Source: Aureococcus anophagefferens | Lineage: Eukaryota; Sar; Pelagophyceae; Pelagomonadales; Pelagomonadaceae | Length of the DNA stretch: 37,099 nucleotides | Assembly: GCF_000186865.1 (NCBI RefSeq) | Contig: NW_008705599.1 | Coordinates: 153,138-190,236 of the forward strand | Direction of reading: 5' to 3' | Translations under genes and position numbers: made by a program | Shown: one piece after another, positions 36,137-37,099 of the stretch | Layout of the letters: each line of letters starts with the position of its first letter | How positions within the stretch are numbered: the first letter of the stretch is position 1 | Notes under the pieces: generated by a model | The model's database searches: none | Told to the model about the DNA's origin: nothing | The model's input: only the letters and a program-made list of their open reading frames with translations

Positions 36137-36429
36137 TCACGTGATGGTCAGGAGGTCGCGAATGCTGCGCGGGGCGACGGCGTACGCATGCGCGCGCGCG
36201 CGGTCGGCGCGCGCGGTCGGCGCGCGCGGTCGGCGCGCGCGCCCGCCCGGCGCCCCCGCCCGCGGTGCCGCGCGCCGCGCTGGGGCACGCACCTTGGTCG
36301 CGGCTCCGTGCGCATGCCGACGAGGATGACCGCCGGGATGAAGCCGTAGTAGACCACCGGCCGCAGGTACTCCAAGGCCTTGAAGCCGAGCTTCTGCAGG
36401 TTCGCGGTCTTGCTCTTCTTTTTGGCCAT
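36137..36429 (-). CDS. TOM7: TOM7, small subunit of the mitochondrial outer-membrane translocase
   Basis: 54 aa in two exons (36429-36293 and 36164-36137), too short for routine gene finding. A basic N-terminus (MAKKKSKTANLQKLGFKALE) precedes a single membrane helix with the family's YYGFIPAVILVGM (compare the conserved GF.P...LG). The peptide then reads EPRPS across the intron and ends IRDLLTIT, matching the family's P..P....LL..L tail. TOM7 tunes assembly and stability of the TOM complex. The 128-nt intron (36165-36292) has a good donor (AG|GTGCGT) and acceptor (CGCGCAG), and the phase agrees. It contains a CG-alternating 13-bp repeat. It is divergent from the PH-domain gene with 122 bp between start codons. 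Confidence 0.93.
36202..36240. repeat. Three 13-bp tandem repeats, GGTCGGCGCGCGC, in the TOM7 intron
   Basis: Copies start at 36202, 36215 and 36228, next to a longer alternating CG tract from about 36190. Such alternating purine-pyrimidine DNA can adopt Z-form; whether it does so here is unknown. Confidence 0.85.
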
Positions 36430-36551
36430 CGTGGAGCGCTTCGCCGCTTCCCAGCCCGAGCTATCCCCGCGGCGACGTTGACGGCACGCAAACTTGTTGA
36501 GCTTCGAGGGGCTGGGGCTGGGTCTTCCCGGGGAACGAAACAGCCCCGACC

Positions 36552-37099
36552 ATGGCCTTCCGGCGCGGGTCGCGGACGGGGGTGCAGAAGCGCGAGTTCA
36601 CGGAGAGCATGGACGTGGCCGAGACCCCGAGCTTCGCGGCGAACGCCGCCGGCTACCTCGAGAAGCGGGCCAAGACGCCGCCCTACCTCTGGCAGAAGCG
36701 CTACTTCAAGGCGAGCGGCCACTACCTGCGCTACTACGGCGACGAGGGCTGCGCCGTCCTCCTGGCGGCCATCGAGCTCCGCGGCGCCGCCGTCGCCGAG
36801 GCCGGGCCGCGCGCGCTGGCGATCACGACGGCCGCGGGCGAAAAGATCCTGCTCCGGGCCAAGGACGAGGCCGACGCGCAGGAGTGGGTCGCGGCCCTCG
36901 TCGTCCTCCAGCGGGGCCTGGAGGCGGCCGGCGAGGCGCGAGCCCGGCGTGTTCTTTCCTTCCCTTTTTCCTCCCCGGCGTTTTTTTCCCTTCCCCTCGA
37001 CGTCCATCCGCCCTTTCTTTCCTCGTTCCTCCCCGACGGCCGCCGTCGCAGGTGTCGACGCCGCTCGACGTGCCGGCGCTCGCGCGCAAGTCCGAGAAA
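36552..37099 (+). CDS. PH-domain protein, N-terminal part (runs off the right edge)
   Basis: Exon 1 from 36552 encodes MAFRRGSRTGVQKREFTESM and then a PH domain: AAGYLEKRAKTPPYLWQKRY, FKASGHYLRYYGDEG, AAIELRGAAV, EKILLRAKDEADAQEWVAAL. The Trp near the end is the conserved C-terminal-helix residue. PH domains bind phosphoinositides or proteins. A pyrimidine-rich intron follows (about 36932-37051, acceptor GTCGCAG). Exon 2 continues VSTPLDVPALARKSEK to the window end. The best-phased donor is GC (GGCGAG|GCGCGA). The C-terminal domains are missing, so the full protein class is unknown. Confidence 0.8.
   Translation, partial: MAFRRGSRTGVQKREFTESMDVAETPSFAANAAGYLEKRAKTPPYLWQKRYFKASGHYLRYYGDEGCAVLLAAIELRGAAVAEAGPRALAITTAAGEKILLRAKDEADAQEWVAALVVLQRGLEAAGEARARRVLSFPFSSPAFFSLPLDVHPPFLSSFLPDGRRRRCRRRSTCRRSRASPR

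Noticed and set aside
1..37099. A viral or prophage region
   Set aside because: No capsid, terminase, integrase or polymerase signatures were seen. All recognisable genes are cellular eukaryotic ones.

Overview
This is nuclear DNA from a eukaryotic alga. It is very GC-rich and gene-dense, has short introns, and carries fucoxanthin/chlorophyll-type light-harvesting genes, a plastid galactolipid synthase, alpha-tubulin, SURF1 and TOM7. Four copies of one short repeat sit as whole introns inside four unrelated genes, which is the hallmark of introner elements. Together with the stramenopile-style plastid pre-sequences, this points to a pelagophyte, most likely Aureococcus anophagefferens. That species call is inference.

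Layout. 1-4178: a partial light-harvesting gene, a repeat-bearing spacer, and a multi-exon DGAT1 that appears fused to acyl-CoA-binding and PH domains. 4333-7636: an ABCD-type half-transporter divergent from DGAT1, convergent with an unknown secreted protein. 7637-8666: a kilobase with no recognisable gene. 8667-12373: a PDZ/Cys-rich gene, a second light-harvesting gene and a Cys-rich zinc-binding protein. 13027-19593: an LRR/coiled-coil gene (with an assembly gap), a mitochondrial EF-hand protein, alpha-tubulin and a BTB protein. 19664-27583: DGDG synthase, an EDR2-C protein with a triplicated N-terminal motif, a sulfotransferase, SURF1, a PhyH-type dioxygenase, an ASH2-like SPRY protein and a membrane protein. 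27703-33655: a C2-domain protein, two secreted proteins and a CheR-type methyltransferase. 33749-37099: a tandem pair of Cys-rich membrane proteins, TOM7 and a partial PH-domain gene.

Genes are mostly paired head-to-head (67-303 bp between start codons) and tail-to-tail (as little as 5 bp between stop codons). Several act on lipids: triacylglycerol synthesis, an acyl-CoA-transporter-like protein, galactolipid synthesis, EDR2-C and PhyH. Co-regulation is not shown by the sequence.

The most notable content is the introner set. Three copies are exactly 192 bp. Each lies between 8-bp target-site duplications (TSDs). The 5' splice site is made from the TSD (GC in three cases, GT in one), and the 3' splice site is carried by the element's right end. 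The alpha-tubulin copy has correctly oriented ends but an inverted core. The other strong points are the apparent ACBP-PH-DGAT1 fusion and a CheR-type methyltransferase in a eukaryote.
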